A stretch of 64,000 bases of DNA, taken from the NCBI GenBank assembly GCA_026182355.1, contig JAPFBL010000551.1, forward strand, positions 1 through 64,000, read 5' to 3'. Each line of letters opens with the position of its first letter. Position 1 is the stretch's first letter. The stretch comes from Hermatobates lingyangjiaoensis (lineage: Eukaryota; Arthropoda; Insecta; Hemiptera; Hermatobatidae). Positions 36,689 through 39,195 of the stretch are shown in pieces. A program made the position numbers and the translations under genes. The notes beneath the pieces are model-generated. The model worked only from the letters and a program-made list of their open reading frames with translations. It was not told where the DNA came from and ran no database searches.

Positions 36689-38751
36689 ATTTCACATAAA
36701 CACGTGAAATAACAATCAATGATCAAACCACAATAAGAAAATGGGAAAACTAGACTAAGATCTTCAAACCGTAACAAGCGGTCTTCGTCAGAGTCAAAAA
36801 AAAACAGTTGGGGTTTTGACCCCGGCGAAGACCGCTTGTTACGGTTGAAAGATCTTAGTCTTGTGGTTGGATCATATATATATATATATGTATTCTCAAA
36901 GAGGTAGCAGGAAATGCTATATATATTAAAAAGGATTAAACTTCAATTAATTATAGAAGTGTATTAATTTATATCACTAATATCAAAATGGAATAATATT
37001 TATTCAGTTGTATTATATTTACTTTGTAATAGATTTTGTAAATAGAATTTTTTAAAATCAGAAGTAAAATATAAGGATAGTCATACACTTACACTTACTG
37101 TGATCATCACAGACTTAAAATTATTGAAACTGTGTTGATACAGAAATTGAAAGCACACATCAACTTGCAATTAGAGAATAGTTAAAGAATTTTAAAGTTA
37201 TTTCAGGCCTACTTAGACAAACATTTGAGTATCACTCCCGTCCAAGGGATTACACTAGGAAAGATTTGAAACATGACGGTGGGAAGTATGTTATCTTAAA
37301 AGGATGCACTCAGGAGGACAGAGAAACATCACAAAGAAACAAGTTTCCGCAAATTATGGTTACACTTTTTAATAATAAATATATAAAAACATTAATTCGG
37401 GACTTGGGTCAGTTTTTCAAGTTAAAATCAGACTCTAAAATGCTTATGTTTCTGTTTTTAGCTCAAAACCATTTTCATGTGCCAATGACATAGAAGAAAC
37501 AAAATTTTGTAAATATGATAAAAAATGAAAACCGAAACGTCAGCTAAACCGTTCTTGCAACTAATTCATTTAGTATCGAATTTTACAAACTAATTCATTG
37601 AAAGAACTGTTTAATTAAATTCCCATTTTAATTATTGCAATATATGTTAATAGTTTTAATACAATAAAAATAAAAGTTAAAGAAAAATAGCGGAATATAT
37701 TAATAGTGAATCATTAATCTAGATGGCACTGATTGTTTTACTTATTTGCTTCATTTTAAGCTTTCTATACACACCAAAGAACAAGAATTTTTATAAAAAA
37801 AATAATTAAAAAAAGGCTAGGTAATAAGAATTGAATTTATTTTTTTAACTAAATTAAGGGTTCATTGTCAATATCATATCATAATTCCATTCAATATCAA
37901 TCTTAACGAAATAAAATCACTCTCAACACAACAACAGAGACAGAGACGGACCGTTACACAGAGGTTATAAGGGATTTTGGAGTAATTTCTTTTTCTTAAA
38001 TGGCAACTCATACTTATATTGGGCTGAAATTAAGTTTATTGAATCAATATACGTTTAATTAGTTCTTGTTATATTCCTGGTTTGGGAGAAGACCGACCAA
38101 AACTATGAAATTTGGGAGTCTATGAAATAGACATTATTTACCTGAAATTATCAATTACAACAAAATCCATCCATGTTTACATTTTGAAATTATTAAAACA
38201 AATTACATTTATAAACATTTTGGCCATTGTTGATTTGTCAACTCTGGGGCTCAAACTCTCTCTGTTTCCATCTGATATTTATATTTAAATCAGCATGTGT
38301 CATAAATTTAACGCTAATTATTAAACAAATAATTAAATTAACTTACTGCAATACATAACCGGTTCAAGACAATTTCTGGTCCTGCAGAATACTGAATGAG
38401 ACTTCCCAGTAATTTTTCTTTCAAATTCGTATATTGGTCGGCAGGAACTTCAATCCAATGCCACATAATTTTAATTTGTAATGTCGTTGCTGCAAAGAAC
38501 TGTACTTCCGCCGACTAAAGACAAAATAAAATCACTTCTATCAACTTCACGCATATTCAAAGGCATTTAAGTAAGTAAGTTATATTGAAAATACATACTC
38601 TGCAAGGATTTAAGAGATCCCAAACAAAACTCCAGGCATTTGATGATGATTGAGCTTGAAGAAGCCATTGATGTGCTTGTGCTTGGAGAACTGAATCTGA
38701 ATGGTAAAACTGAGAAACTGCTAATTCTAAATTTTCTATGGTAACTTCCAT
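7258..38751 (-). CDS. IPO13: Importin-13, complete gene in 15 coding exons
   Basis: Importin-13 is a karyopherin-beta transport receptor that carries cargo both ways through the nuclear pore under RanGTP control. The protein is an all-helical HEAT-repeat solenoid with an N-terminal Ran-binding half. Joining 15 exons gives 931 residues, against about 963 in human. It starts MEVTIENLELAVSQFY and ends SMICLGLVTIDTTY. Recognisable family blocks are IEVPADQYTNLK (exon 2), TLTFWYTLQ-like QTFTFWYIVQEE (exon 7), SYSEWLAEHH (exon 9), SLAKKRPRLF (exon 12) and MQEIVKDFSMICLGL (exon 15). All junctions are in phase with GT/AG sites; only the exon 5/6 join is doubtful. The introns, up to about 5 kb, are full of transposons. 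TNPO3 is the nearest relative, but the C terminus and exons 7 and 15 fit IPO13 better. The identification rests on remembered family sequence, not a search. Confidence 0.92.
7494..8165. mobile_element. Non-autonomous hAT element
   Basis: The right end reads GTTTGAGAACCCCTG and the left end is a degraded inverted match (CTGCTATTCTCAAA). The element is flanked by an 8-bp duplication, GTCTAAAT at 7486-7493 and GTCTAAAC at 8166-8173, the size made by hAT transposases. Inside are repeated 'ggggtccatg' blocks and AT-rich filler, with no transposase frame. Confidence 0.7.
8303..8325 (+). ncRNA. Hammerhead-like core
   Basis: CTGAAGA, one C, the stem GGC/GCC around a short loop, then GAAA. It is preceded by a TCTCTCCTC tract and followed by TA-rich sequence, as in other units of this window. 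Confidence 0.35.
8527..8700. repeat. Foldback hairpin, family A (hammerhead-like unit as inverted pair)
   Basis: The arms are near-perfect inverted copies of a roughly 70-base unit containing caataagaaatgggaaaac. They meet at a plus-strand core (CTGACGA at 8592, GAAA at 8617). The outer end adds the small palindrome TTTCACGTGTTTATGTGAAA and a TA tract. The same unit recurs at 8920, 17015, 23370, 24400, 34450, 36685, 43700, 52855, 55760, 57000 and 57800. Confidence 0.75.
8760..9060. repeat. Two hammerhead-like units separated by a TA tract
   Basis: A plus-strand core at 8820-8840 (CTGAATA, stem CGG/CCG, GAAA) ends in the TA run around 8900. A second family-A unit on the minus strand follows (core 8993-8965) with its TTTCACGTG palindrome, closing in another TA run at 9057-9070. 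Confidence 0.6.
9075..9215 (-). repeat. Hammerhead-like unit (related to 16830-16970)
   Basis: The minus-strand core has CTGAGGA at 9158-9152, a six-pair stem CGACCG/CGGTCG and GAAA at 9134-9131. The flank 'agtgacacatag...aaagactcactttt' also occurs at 16830, where two copies have collapsed into a palindrome, and in degraded form at 22150. Confidence 0.55.
9340..9545 (-). repeat. Hammerhead-like unit with adjoining 19-bp inverted repeat
   Basis: The minus-strand core has CTGATGA at 9431-9425, the stem GGTCT/AGACC and GAAA at 9410-9407. At 9490-9531 gagtcaatccacaaaactg is followed at once by its reverse complement, a perfect short palindrome. Confidence 0.55.
9573..9781. repeat. Foldback hairpin plus (TA)n tract
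   Basis: An almost perfect inverted repeat of about 80 bases per arm (9573-9740) is centred on a hammerhead-like core (minus strand, CTGATGA at 9653-9647). It is followed by about 37 bases of TA repeat. The arm recurs at 11110-11190. Confidence 0.7.
9782..10440. other. GC-richer block of unknown origin
   Basis: This block is clearly richer in G and C than its surroundings, with no long frame. It contains an open stretch around 10190-10340 (plus strand) reading FHLLPDCASASLLSTLA, but no recognisable domain. It may be the 3' portion of a retroelement. No second copy is obvious in this window. Confidence 0.3.
10560..10862. repeat. Foldback hairpin, family F
   Basis: Inverted arms at about 10565-10690 and 10747-10862 carry catacctcgta, ggtttcgggtcc and ggatcccatcttcaagag. 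The spacer holds a TA tract at about 10712-10727. Each arm has a hammerhead-like layout (TTGAAGA, stem GGGATCC/GGACCC, GAAAC), but the first core base is changed. Relatives lie at 52290-52470 and 63085-63255. Confidence 0.65.
10917..11091 (-). CDS. IPO13: IPO13 exon 14
   Basis: The acceptor TTTTGCAG (minus) precedes 11091. The frame after two split-codon bases reads GDYARKSCEAVAEIF and ends NFCKNVV plus AG before the donor GTAAAT (10916-10911). It covers about residues 839-896 and aligns with the penultimate HEAT helices of importin-13. Confidence 0.88.
11100..11960. repeat. Nested foldbacks with long (TA)n tracts
   Basis: Outer inverted arms lie at 11256-11420 and 11785-11945. Each holds a hammerhead-like core (plus CTGATGA at 11301 with GAAA at 11319; minus CTGATGA at 11898 with GAAA at 11880). 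Between them a second inverted pair, about 11510-11700, contains a minus core (CTGAAGA at 11588, GAAA at 11571). TA runs occupy about 11190-11236, 11467-11505 and 11730-11781. Confidence 0.7.
12140..12295 (-). CDS. IPO13: IPO13 exon 13
   Basis: The acceptor TTGTTCAG precedes 12295. The frame reads ATGCLAMAESATVKSAGCF and ends CLSSI plus one base before the donor GTCAGT (12139-12134). The MAESATVKSAGCF block matches the family's KFPEAPTVKASCGFF. It covers about residues 787-838. Confidence 0.85.
12372..12889. mobile_element. Tc1/mariner-superfamily (pogo/Tigger-like) non-autonomous element
   Basis: The terminal inverted repeats are CAGTCGATTCCGGTTAATTG on the left and the reverse complement of CAGTGGATTCCGTTTAATTG on the right, with 'TGTCCCAATTAA' repeated inside. 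The right flank is TA; the left flank has drifted. There is no transposase frame. A run of about 17 G lies at 12496-12512. Confidence 0.65.
12890..13180. other. G/C-run-rich degenerate segment
   Basis: The segment holds 'ccccgggtggtccta' and related variants, a run of C at about 13072-13084, and no open frame of interest. It looks like a decayed repeat. The sequence at 13186-13265 recurs at about 44520-44600. Confidence 0.3.
13499..14069. mobile_element. Non-autonomous hAT element
   Basis: The ends are CAGTGGTTCTCAAC and GTTGAGAACCCCTG, an inverted pair. It is flanked by an 8-bp duplication, ATATAAAT at 13491-13498 and ATATAAAC at 14070-14077. Internal 'ggggtccac' motifs cluster near both ends. 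No transposase remains. Confidence 0.8.
14078..14720. other. AT-rich intronic DNA without recognisable genes
   Basis: 14080-14240 loosely resembles 41330-41490 (shared 'caaatcaaagtcatc-taatta' core), so part of it is an old dispersed repeat. Nothing else is seen. Confidence 0.4.
14725..14810 (+). repeat. SINE 3'-tail fragment
   Basis: It matches the reverse complement of the SINE tail seen at 25030-25130: 'cttcattgtgtggcatcac' followed by 'tgtgttcctttgt' and 'gcaacctaa'. The tRNA-like head is absent. Confidence 0.6.
14995..15205 (-). CDS. IPO13: IPO13 exon 12
   Basis: The acceptor GGTTTCAG precedes 15205. The frame reads VLMLFRGEDETKKKGL, later LHPDATQGFLAL and SLAKKRPRLF, and leaves one base before the donor GTATTC (14994-14989). 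That donor, not the nearer GTCTAT, restores the phase of exon 13. Confidence 0.87.
15310..16060. repeat. AT-rich satellite in IPO13 intron 11
   Basis: A run of short units made from 'ttcaaatcttgaacc', 'aataaaaaggtttaatc' and 'gttgaaatcttaaatcaa', each closed by ATAAAAA. The central part (about 15450-15800) repeats as a higher unit of about 110-115 bases built from three or four related subunits. The edges are more diverged. Confidence 0.8.
16222..16359 (-). CDS. IPO13: IPO13 exon 11
   Basis: The acceptor GTACAG precedes 16359. The frame reads EVCTCIKNVVVNLLEKVEPI and ends AAIELFRN before the donor GTAAGT (16221-16216). It covers about residues 671-716. Confidence 0.87.
16393..16990. repeat. 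Foldback cluster: families A and B plus a collapsed hairpin, with (TA)n
   Basis: 16393-16435 is a family-A fragment. 16450-16760 is an inverted pair of family-B units ('ctatgaaaaaggtttt' and its complement) that meet near 16620. 16740-16822 is TA-rich. 16825-16970 is a palindrome of the unit seen at 9075, in which the core has been lost at the fusion point. Confidence 0.65.
17015..17260 (-). repeat. Longer family-A unit
   Basis: It begins with TTTCACATAAACACGTGAAA, then the caataagaaatgg-type arm and a minus core (CTGACGA near 17120). It extends into 'aacactagatgcagaaaac' and 'gcaggaaaggacaaatgtcc'. The extension recurs at 34540-34620 and 52940-53150. Confidence 0.6.
17296..17790 (-). pseudogene. 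Penelope-like GIY-YIG endonuclease domain
   Basis: The minus-strand frame of about 160 residues reads GGIYTIPCKNCHKIYIGQTG then RVKQHQYNVSRQEKSSALF. GIY and YIG are separated by ten residues as in the nuclease family, and the downstream arginine is kept. The C-terminal tail has IIESSLIKFN. The reverse transcriptase part is missing, so this is a 5'-truncated copy. It lies between IPO13 exons 10 and 11. Confidence 0.85.
17828..18175 (-). CDS. IPO13: IPO13 exon 10
   Basis: The acceptor TTTCAG precedes 18175. The frame of 116 codons reads EVINKNHLRHNELCRLLYSM, later LLNQQISHLQNQI and GQLLVTLYTEQ, ending GDHNIIV at the donor GTAGGT (17827-17822). It covers about residues 555-670. Confidence 0.88.
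18545..19000 (-). repeat. Family-C hammerhead-like repeat
   Basis: The minus core has CTGAAGA at 18642-18636, the stem GACATA/TATGTC and GAAAC ending at 18615. 'gaggtccaatgattttaaac' lies upstream and 'actactattactactatttg' downstream. A second copy with an inverted partner is at 35890-36540, and a diverged one at 25495-25700. Confidence 0.65.
19340..19660 (+). repeat. tRNA-derived SINE
   Basis: The head is tRNA-like, with an A-box remnant (TTAGATCAGTGG) and a B-box remnant (GGGGTTCATTCTCC). It is followed by the family body (tttattcacgcaggaggtg, cgtcgtccctcggagagg, gagcctgtacgatg). RNA polymerase III would transcribe such an element. It is diverged from the better copy at 48895. Confidence 0.75.
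19901..20256 (-). mobile_element. 5'-truncated LINE 3' end with perfect 15-bp target duplication
   Basis: Minus-strand coding reads WLVGRHATRLGLEARDFCRA, then the zinc-knuckle-like QNEEEEETISHFLCQCPGLA, and stops at 19991. A 90-base 3' UTR ends in CCTAACCTAACC at 19901. TTCATTATAACATTA occurs on both sides (19886-19900 and 20257-20271), direct proof of retroposition. The C-terminal Cys/His motif is typical of R1/Jockey-type LINE proteins. The 3' UTR matches the SINE tails. Confidence 0.85.
20340..20653 (-). repeat. tRNA-derived SINE
   Basis: The reverse complement starts with a tRNA-like head (CCAGGTTAGCTCAATGG; B box GGGTTCTATCC) and runs through the body to a tail near 20340. Sequence just left of it (20275-20338) is repeated just right of the next fragment (20813-20878), so the locus carries a direct duplication. 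Confidence 0.75.
20755..20812 (-). repeat. SINE head fragment
   Basis: 'cagctcagaggtgagtacg' and 'gctaacctggctccc' match the tRNA-like 5' end of the SINE. The rest is missing. Confidence 0.5.
21003..21184 (-). CDS. IPO13: IPO13 exon 9
   Basis: The acceptor CTCTCCAG precedes 21184. Two bases finish the split glycine codon, then SYSEWLAEHHTLLPLLVSRL follows; the exon ends FTSCQ at the donor GTTTGT (21002-20997). It aligns with the family's GALSEWLADHP block. Confidence 0.9.
21621..21975 (+). repeat. LINE 3'-UTR repeat (family of 32296-32855)
   Basis: It shares 'ccgcctccgcgaggaccacc', 'ttaaatcgtcggcctgattt' and an end in GATCAAAACAG with 32685-32832 and, more distantly, 42910-43103. No coding remains. 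The preceding 21340-21620 holds no recognisable feature. Confidence 0.55.
22140..22560. repeat. Degenerate hammerhead-like unit and AT-rich tail
   Basis: 22145-22260 resembles the unit at 9075 (taaactgtgacacatag, gactcacttttcaatattt), but its core is disrupted. 22300-22500 is A-rich with no coding signal. A TA run lies at 22580-22601. Confidence 0.45.
22693..22912 (-). CDS. IPO13: IPO13 exon 8
   Basis: The acceptor GTTTTAG precedes 22912. The frame reads VYCYKVVGGFLVESVSRRM, then ATWQELEAVYHVAFALSEAV, ending NQAI plus one base before the donor GTGTGT (22692-22687). It aligns with the family's MYVYEMLG and SWQHTEALLYGFQSIAE blocks. Confidence 0.9.
23228..23332. mobile_element. Probable hAT terminal fragment
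   Basis: Repeated 'ggcccacctgtca' and an outer end TTGCCCACCCCTG, a typical hAT terminus read inward as CAGGGGTGGGCAA. Only this end is evident. Confidence 0.4.
23370..23505 (-). repeat. Family-A hammerhead-like unit
   Basis: TTTCACATAAACACGTGAAA, the caataagaaatggg arm, and a minus core with CTGACGA near 23480 and GAAA near 23453. Single unit, not inverted. Confidence 0.65.
23740..24320. repeat. Degenerate array built around 'ataaatacttat'
   Basis: The 12-mer ataaatacttat or a close variant recurs about every 60-100 bases (about 23765, 23846, 23943, 24022, 24200, 24292) in C- and T-rich sequence with no frame. Flanking sequence 'gtgataaatactaacaaaaa' occurs at 23017 and again at 24351, so the array lies between direct copies. 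Confidence 0.5.
24400..24510 (+). repeat. Family-A hammerhead-like unit, next to IPO13 exon 7
   Basis: The plus core CTGACGA near 24432 is followed by a stem and GAAA near 24457, ending in TTGTGGTTTGATCATT. It finishes only about 15 bases from the IPO13 exon 7 donor, so it is transcribed in the intron in antisense orientation. Confidence 0.6.
24531..24920 (-). CDS. IPO13: IPO13 exon 7 (largest)
   Basis: 130 codons in phase 0. The acceptor TTGCAG precedes 24920 and the donor is GTAAGT (24530-24525). It includes LVVNIYRVLVGFGESHTALL, EQTFTFWYIVQEEMSNLEPS and FRCYRQDIADTL, matching the family's GENHSRALL, LTLTFWYTLQDDI and FRIYRVDISDTL blocks. It covers residues 291-420. Confidence 0.93.
25025..25260 (-). 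repeat. tRNA-derived SINE, 3' part
   Basis: The tail (ggttaggttgcagtagcag, then tttgtgataccacacaatga) and body (gactcgggaccgacggttta) are present; the tRNA-like head is missing at about 25258. Immediately left, CAACCTAACC at 25020-25029 faces the tail's GGTTAGGTTG as a short palindrome. Confidence 0.7.
25495..25800 (-). repeat. Diverged family-C hammerhead-like repeat
   Basis: The minus core has CTGAGGA at 25567-25561, the stem GACATA/TATGTC and GAAAC down to 25539. It is followed on the left by 'caaaggtttgag'-type sequence. Less conserved than 18545 and 35890. Confidence 0.55.
25930..26235 (-). pseudogene. Penelope-like GIY-YIG endonuclease fragment
   Basis: Minus-strand reading gives DSKYIGQTSQYLSSRISQHK, then FDFQNLVILDKEKHLRKIL and VKEIIHI. 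YIGQT with the downstream arginine identifies the C-terminal half of a Penelope endonuclease. There is no ATG in this frame. Confidence 0.75.
26249..27043 (+). mobile_element. hAT element with transposase C-terminal remnant
   Basis: The ends are CAGTAGTTCCCAACC and GGTTAGGAACCAGGGTG, inside an 8-bp duplication CTAGACTC (26241-26248) and CTAGACTA (27044-27051). At about 26385-26590 the plus strand encodes DLAPFLSIKTKSRNRLNPQA followed by SKIVPRFERLI. That is the hAT dimerisation tail, with small frame breaks, related to ZBED5-type domesticated transposases. Confidence 0.8.
27230..27340 (+). repeat. Degraded family-B unit
   Basis: 'cctatgaaaaaggttttaaa', then AAAACG, then 'gattacataatacacctaa'. 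The stem partner is diverged. Sequence from 27345 to 27780 is AT-rich with nothing recognised. Confidence 0.45.
27815..28030. repeat. Family-D foldback
   Basis: 'aatgaaatagtctctacat' on the left and its inverted partner at about 27995. The minus core has CTGAAGA at 27893-27887, the stem GAACAC/GTGTTC and GAAACGCGTTG. Family D recurs at 28165, 28735, 35018 and 43660. Confidence 0.65.
28165..28510. repeat. Long perfect-looking foldback, family D
   Basis: Arms of about 150 bases (28165-28310 and 28350-28505) are almost exact inverted copies around a short loop containing 'gggtattgaaggttgaataag'. Each arm has a hammerhead-like core: minus CTGATGA at 28237-28231 with GAAA at 28214-28211, and plus CTGATGA at 28423-28429 with GAAA at 28446-28449. 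Confidence 0.8.
28735..28995. repeat. Family-D-like foldback
   Basis: The minus core has CTGAAGA at 28796-28790 and GAAA at 28773-28770. About 28855-28930 and 28962-29045 are inverted ('acaaaaacctacaaacat' against 'gtttgtaggtttttgtttt'). Confidence 0.55.
29000..29440. other. AT-rich intronic DNA with one degenerate ribozyme-like end
   Basis: 29340-29400 contains 'ggcgaaacgtcggcatat', which resembles the family-C end, but there is no CTGANGA in the right place. No gene is seen. Confidence 0.4.
29549..29695 (-). CDS. IPO13: IPO13 exon 6
   Basis: The frame reads ECEALYQMATLPDSHSFPQS, then LEFLEIVLPLITVIKQ, ending SDNP at the donor GTGAGT (29548-29543). The phase-compatible acceptor is AAG at 29698-29696. 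A more pyrimidine-like TAG acceptor at 29711-29709 would add 13 bases and break the frame with the exon 5 donor chosen here. The 5' boundary is therefore uncertain. Confidence 0.75.
29818..29900. mobile_element. hAT-like terminal fragment
   Basis: 'gtgtttcccaaagtgg' followed by a 'gcccccctgggggc' palindrome and 'ggggggcggta', a typical hAT end. No partner end is seen before IPO13 exon 5. Confidence 0.45.
29980..30155 (-). CDS. IPO13: IPO13 exon 5
   Basis: The acceptor CTTTGCAG precedes 30155. Two bases complete the codon from exon 4, then ICLVESTMGCSIPQMES, KTAVSWLRFGVPLPSCISLA and LMAQVSADPSES follow, up to a candidate donor GTTAAA (29979-29974). The donor is weak; an alternative GTGTCT within AQVS would pair with the other exon 6 acceptor. 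The middle of the exon is secure. Confidence 0.8.
30302..30525 (+). repeat. tRNA-derived SINE
   Basis: The head is damaged (gggggacaggttaggtctgg), but the B box GGGGTTCAATACTC and the body (tttattcacgcggaaggtg, gtcagtcccaagtctgtacg) are intact down to 'cccaatgtagaatc'. Confidence 0.75.
30835..31110 (-). repeat. tRNA-derived SINE
   Basis: Inverted copy with the tail ('tatacacatagaccgaattt', 'tgtatcacacaatgaagatt'), the body and a B box seen as 'attgaaccccgg'. Part of the body between 30990 and 31030 is shortened. Confidence 0.7.
31120..31500. repeat. Foldback with hammerhead-like cores
   Basis: Inverted arms at about 31190-31290 and 31335-31430 ('cgatgaatcacaaacacag' and its complement). The minus core has CTGATGA at 31271-31265 with GAAA at 31254-31251. 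The plus arm reads CTGATGG, losing the last core A. 31128-31160 is a fragment of the 33545 unit. Confidence 0.65.
31670..31908 (-). mobile_element. Second 5'-truncated copy of the 19901-20256 LINE
   Basis: Nearly collinear with 19901-20150 (gtgataccacaaagaagaat, aataaatctagacagatcc, tctcctagtgcttcttt). It is flanked by TTAAGAGGTCA at 31659-31669 and 31909-31919, an 11-bp target duplication. The 3' tail is reduced to a single CCTAACC. Confidence 0.8.
32296..32855 (+). mobile_element. 3' end of a LINE: zinc-knuckle coding end plus 3' UTR
   Basis: Plus-strand coding 32297-32542 reads DPTCLCGWSPETVQHVIEEC, the Cys/His motif at the C terminus of R1/Jockey-type ORF2, and then stops. The 3' UTR has a run of about 26 C (32598-32623) and ends near GATCAAAACAG at 32831. 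The UTR is shared with 21621-21975. Confidence 0.7.
32921..33129 (+). other. Unidentified open frame without ATG
   Basis: An open run of about 69 codons reads LELLNCYFDDQDVCQGLDFI, then LARIKLSPEKRFLLDTRYLA, and stops at TAG. It is richer in charged residues and in G and C than its surroundings. I do not recognise it. It lies antisense in IPO13 intron 4, after the LINE 3' end, so it may be more retroelement or an exon remnant. Confidence 0.3.
33174..33246 (-). CDS. IPO13: IPO13 exon 4 (73 bases)
   Basis: The acceptor TTTTACAG precedes 33246. It reads FEPMPLKHKHKRMIQNDLEC then VAPQ plus one base before the donor GTAACA (33173-33168). Its phase matches exon 5. Confidence 0.85.
33495..34055. 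repeat. Inverted arms flanking a Penelope C-terminal remnant, with (TA)n
   Basis: The arms at about 33495-33665 and 33868-34040 are inverted copies ('caataaacaatatatatt', 'cctaaacttgaa'/'cttaaaggggtc'-side). Between them the minus strand at 33869-33660 encodes RRRNIIESALIKNFYGHLIK then NSPGLDKLDEILIKEI, the tail of a Penelope ORF. A hammerhead-like core (CTGATGA, stem GTT/AAC, GAAAG) lies in the left arm near 33580-33556; the right arm has CCGATGA. TA runs lie at 33447-33471 and 34036-34056. Confidence 0.75.
34075..34440. repeat. Family-B pair and a hammerhead-like unit
   Basis: 34077-34265 contains inverted family-B sequence ('taatcgggattcggtcaa' against 'ttgaccgaatctcgatta'). 34346-34369 is a plus hammerhead-like core (CTGAGGA, one C, stem with GCC, GAAA), followed by a TA tract to 34446. 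Confidence 0.6.
34447..34765. repeat. Family-A foldback with long arms
   Basis: Inverted family-A units including the 'cactagatgcagaaaacatc' extension, joined near 34575-34590. The minus core is near 34520-34490 and a degraded plus core (CTGACGAATACCGC) near 34647. It ends in TTTCACGTGTTTATGTGAAA. Confidence 0.7.
35018..35620. repeat. Family-D foldback, 600 bp
   Basis: The inverted arms are 35018-35155 and 35475-35615 ('tgaaatggtctccacatat', 'ccagagagttatctatagt'). The minus core has CTGAGGA at 35092-35086 and GAAA at 35069-35066; the plus core has CTGAGGA at 35525-35531 and GAAA at 35548-35551. The 320-base centre holds 'aacctaaggatgagtgcctc' and shows no coding. Confidence 0.75.
35699..35851 (-). 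CDS. IPO13: IPO13 exon 3
   Basis: The acceptor GTGCTTCAG precedes 35851. The frame reads LSAFIIQTTPAFWPNSFQDL, then RVLWILLEVLSVIPEQ before the donor GTAATA (35698-35693). It aligns with the family's LLELLTVLPEE. A family-C foldback begins only about 25 bases upstream of the acceptor. Confidence 0.9.
35876..36545. repeat. Family-C foldback
   Basis: A TA tract (35876-35898) is followed by the unit of 18545 and then its inverted partner (36290-36540). The minus core has CTGAAGA at 35984-35978 and GAAA at 35960-35957; the plus core has CTGAAGA at 36443-36449 and GAAA at 36467-36470. Stem GACATA/TATGTC. Confidence 0.75.
36565..36900. repeat. Family-B fragment, (TA)n and family-A foldback
   Basis: 36578-36650 is a family-B right end ('gattagagaacacacctat', 'ggtcgatatactattgaat'). 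A TA run follows at 36651-36684. 36685-36890 is a family-A inverted pair with a minus core near 36800-36770 and a plus core (GGCGAAGACCGC, changed) near 36825. Confidence 0.65.
36900..38340. other. AT-rich intron with one weak coding-like stretch
   Basis: 37195-37491 (plus) is open and reads LKHDGGKYVILKGCTQEDRE then NKFPQIMVTLFNNKYIKTLI. It is followed by 'aaaccgaaacgtcagctaaa', a Penelope-type end, so it may be a Penelope remnant. The rest shows nothing. Confidence 0.35.
38347..38514 (-). CDS. IPO13: IPO13 exon 2
   Basis: The acceptor GTCTTTAG precedes 38514. The frame reads SAEVQFFAATTLQIKIMWHW, IEVPADQYTNLKEKLL and VLNRLCIA before the donor GTAAGT (38346-38341). This is the Ran-binding N-terminal HEAT region, matching EIQYFGASALHIKISRYW and TRLCVAL of the family. 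Confidence 0.93.
38599..38751 (-). CDS. IPO13: IPO13 exon 1, start codon
   Basis: It opens MEVTIENLELAVSQFYHSDS, then QAHQWLLQAQSSSNAWSFVW, and ends NPCR at the donor GTATGT (38598-38593). The ATG at 38751-38749 is the first in frame and gives the family's usual N terminus (VENVEKALHQLYYD). It lacks the Ala/Gly-rich leader of vertebrates. Confidence 0.92.
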
Positions 38752-39142
38752 TTTAATAATTATACTAAATAAATTAAAAATTACAATAAATATGAACTAT
38801 AATTATGATGCAGCTAGACATTTTCGCGCCCATTGCGTTTTACAAAAGAGTACGCTATATTATGCTATTAACGGAAGACTGTTAAAGTAAAACAGATTAA
38901 ACTAAAAATGTTGCAGTTACTAACCTGAGAGACAACATTATGAAGGTTACTTATCAGTTTATCCAGGATACACCCATTGAATGTAATGCCGTATGCTAAA
39001 AGAGTAGTGTATTTTCTATTGGTAACACTGCAATCTTAAACCGCTTCTTTTTCTTTATATTTGGATTTTGAACCCAACGGTTAGTTCCACGATTGGTTGT
39101 TTATACCAGTTATTGCTTCGACTTAATTTATTTTATTTAATT
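38752..39142. promoter_or_regulatory. Bidirectional promoter between IPO13 and TRIP13
   Basis: Only 391 bp separate the two start codons. TTTCGCGCC at 38822-38830 fits the E2F/DP site. ATTGG (inverted CCAAT box) occurs at 39018-39022 and 39092-39096. CAACGG at 39075-39080 and TAACGG near 38870 fit the Myb core. There is no clear TATA box in either direction. E2F, CCAAT and Myb sites are common in promoters of cell-cycle and germline genes, which suits TRIP13. Function is inferred. Confidence 0.6.
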
Positions 39143-39195
39143 ATGCATATAGGAAAAAATAAACTTCATATTGAAGTCATTAGAAGTAAAGAAAG
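39143..39195 (+). CDS. TRIP13: TRIP13 exon 1, start codon
   Basis: It reads [17 protein letters not shown] plus AG before the donor GTATGA at 39196. LHIEVIRS matches VHVEVHQR of vertebrate TRIP13, whose N-terminal leader is about ten residues longer. This is the only ATG in frame after the last upstream stop. Confidence 0.85.

Noticed and set aside
37195..37491. Exon of a nested host gene
   Set aside because: It has no convincing splice sites and is followed by a Penelope-type terminus; more likely a retroelement remnant, and left unassigned.
7258..38751. Transportin-3 instead of importin-13
   Set aside because: Exons 7, 14 and 15 follow importin-13 more closely (TFTFWYIVQEE; EIVKDFSMICLGL), although both belong to the same receptor branch.
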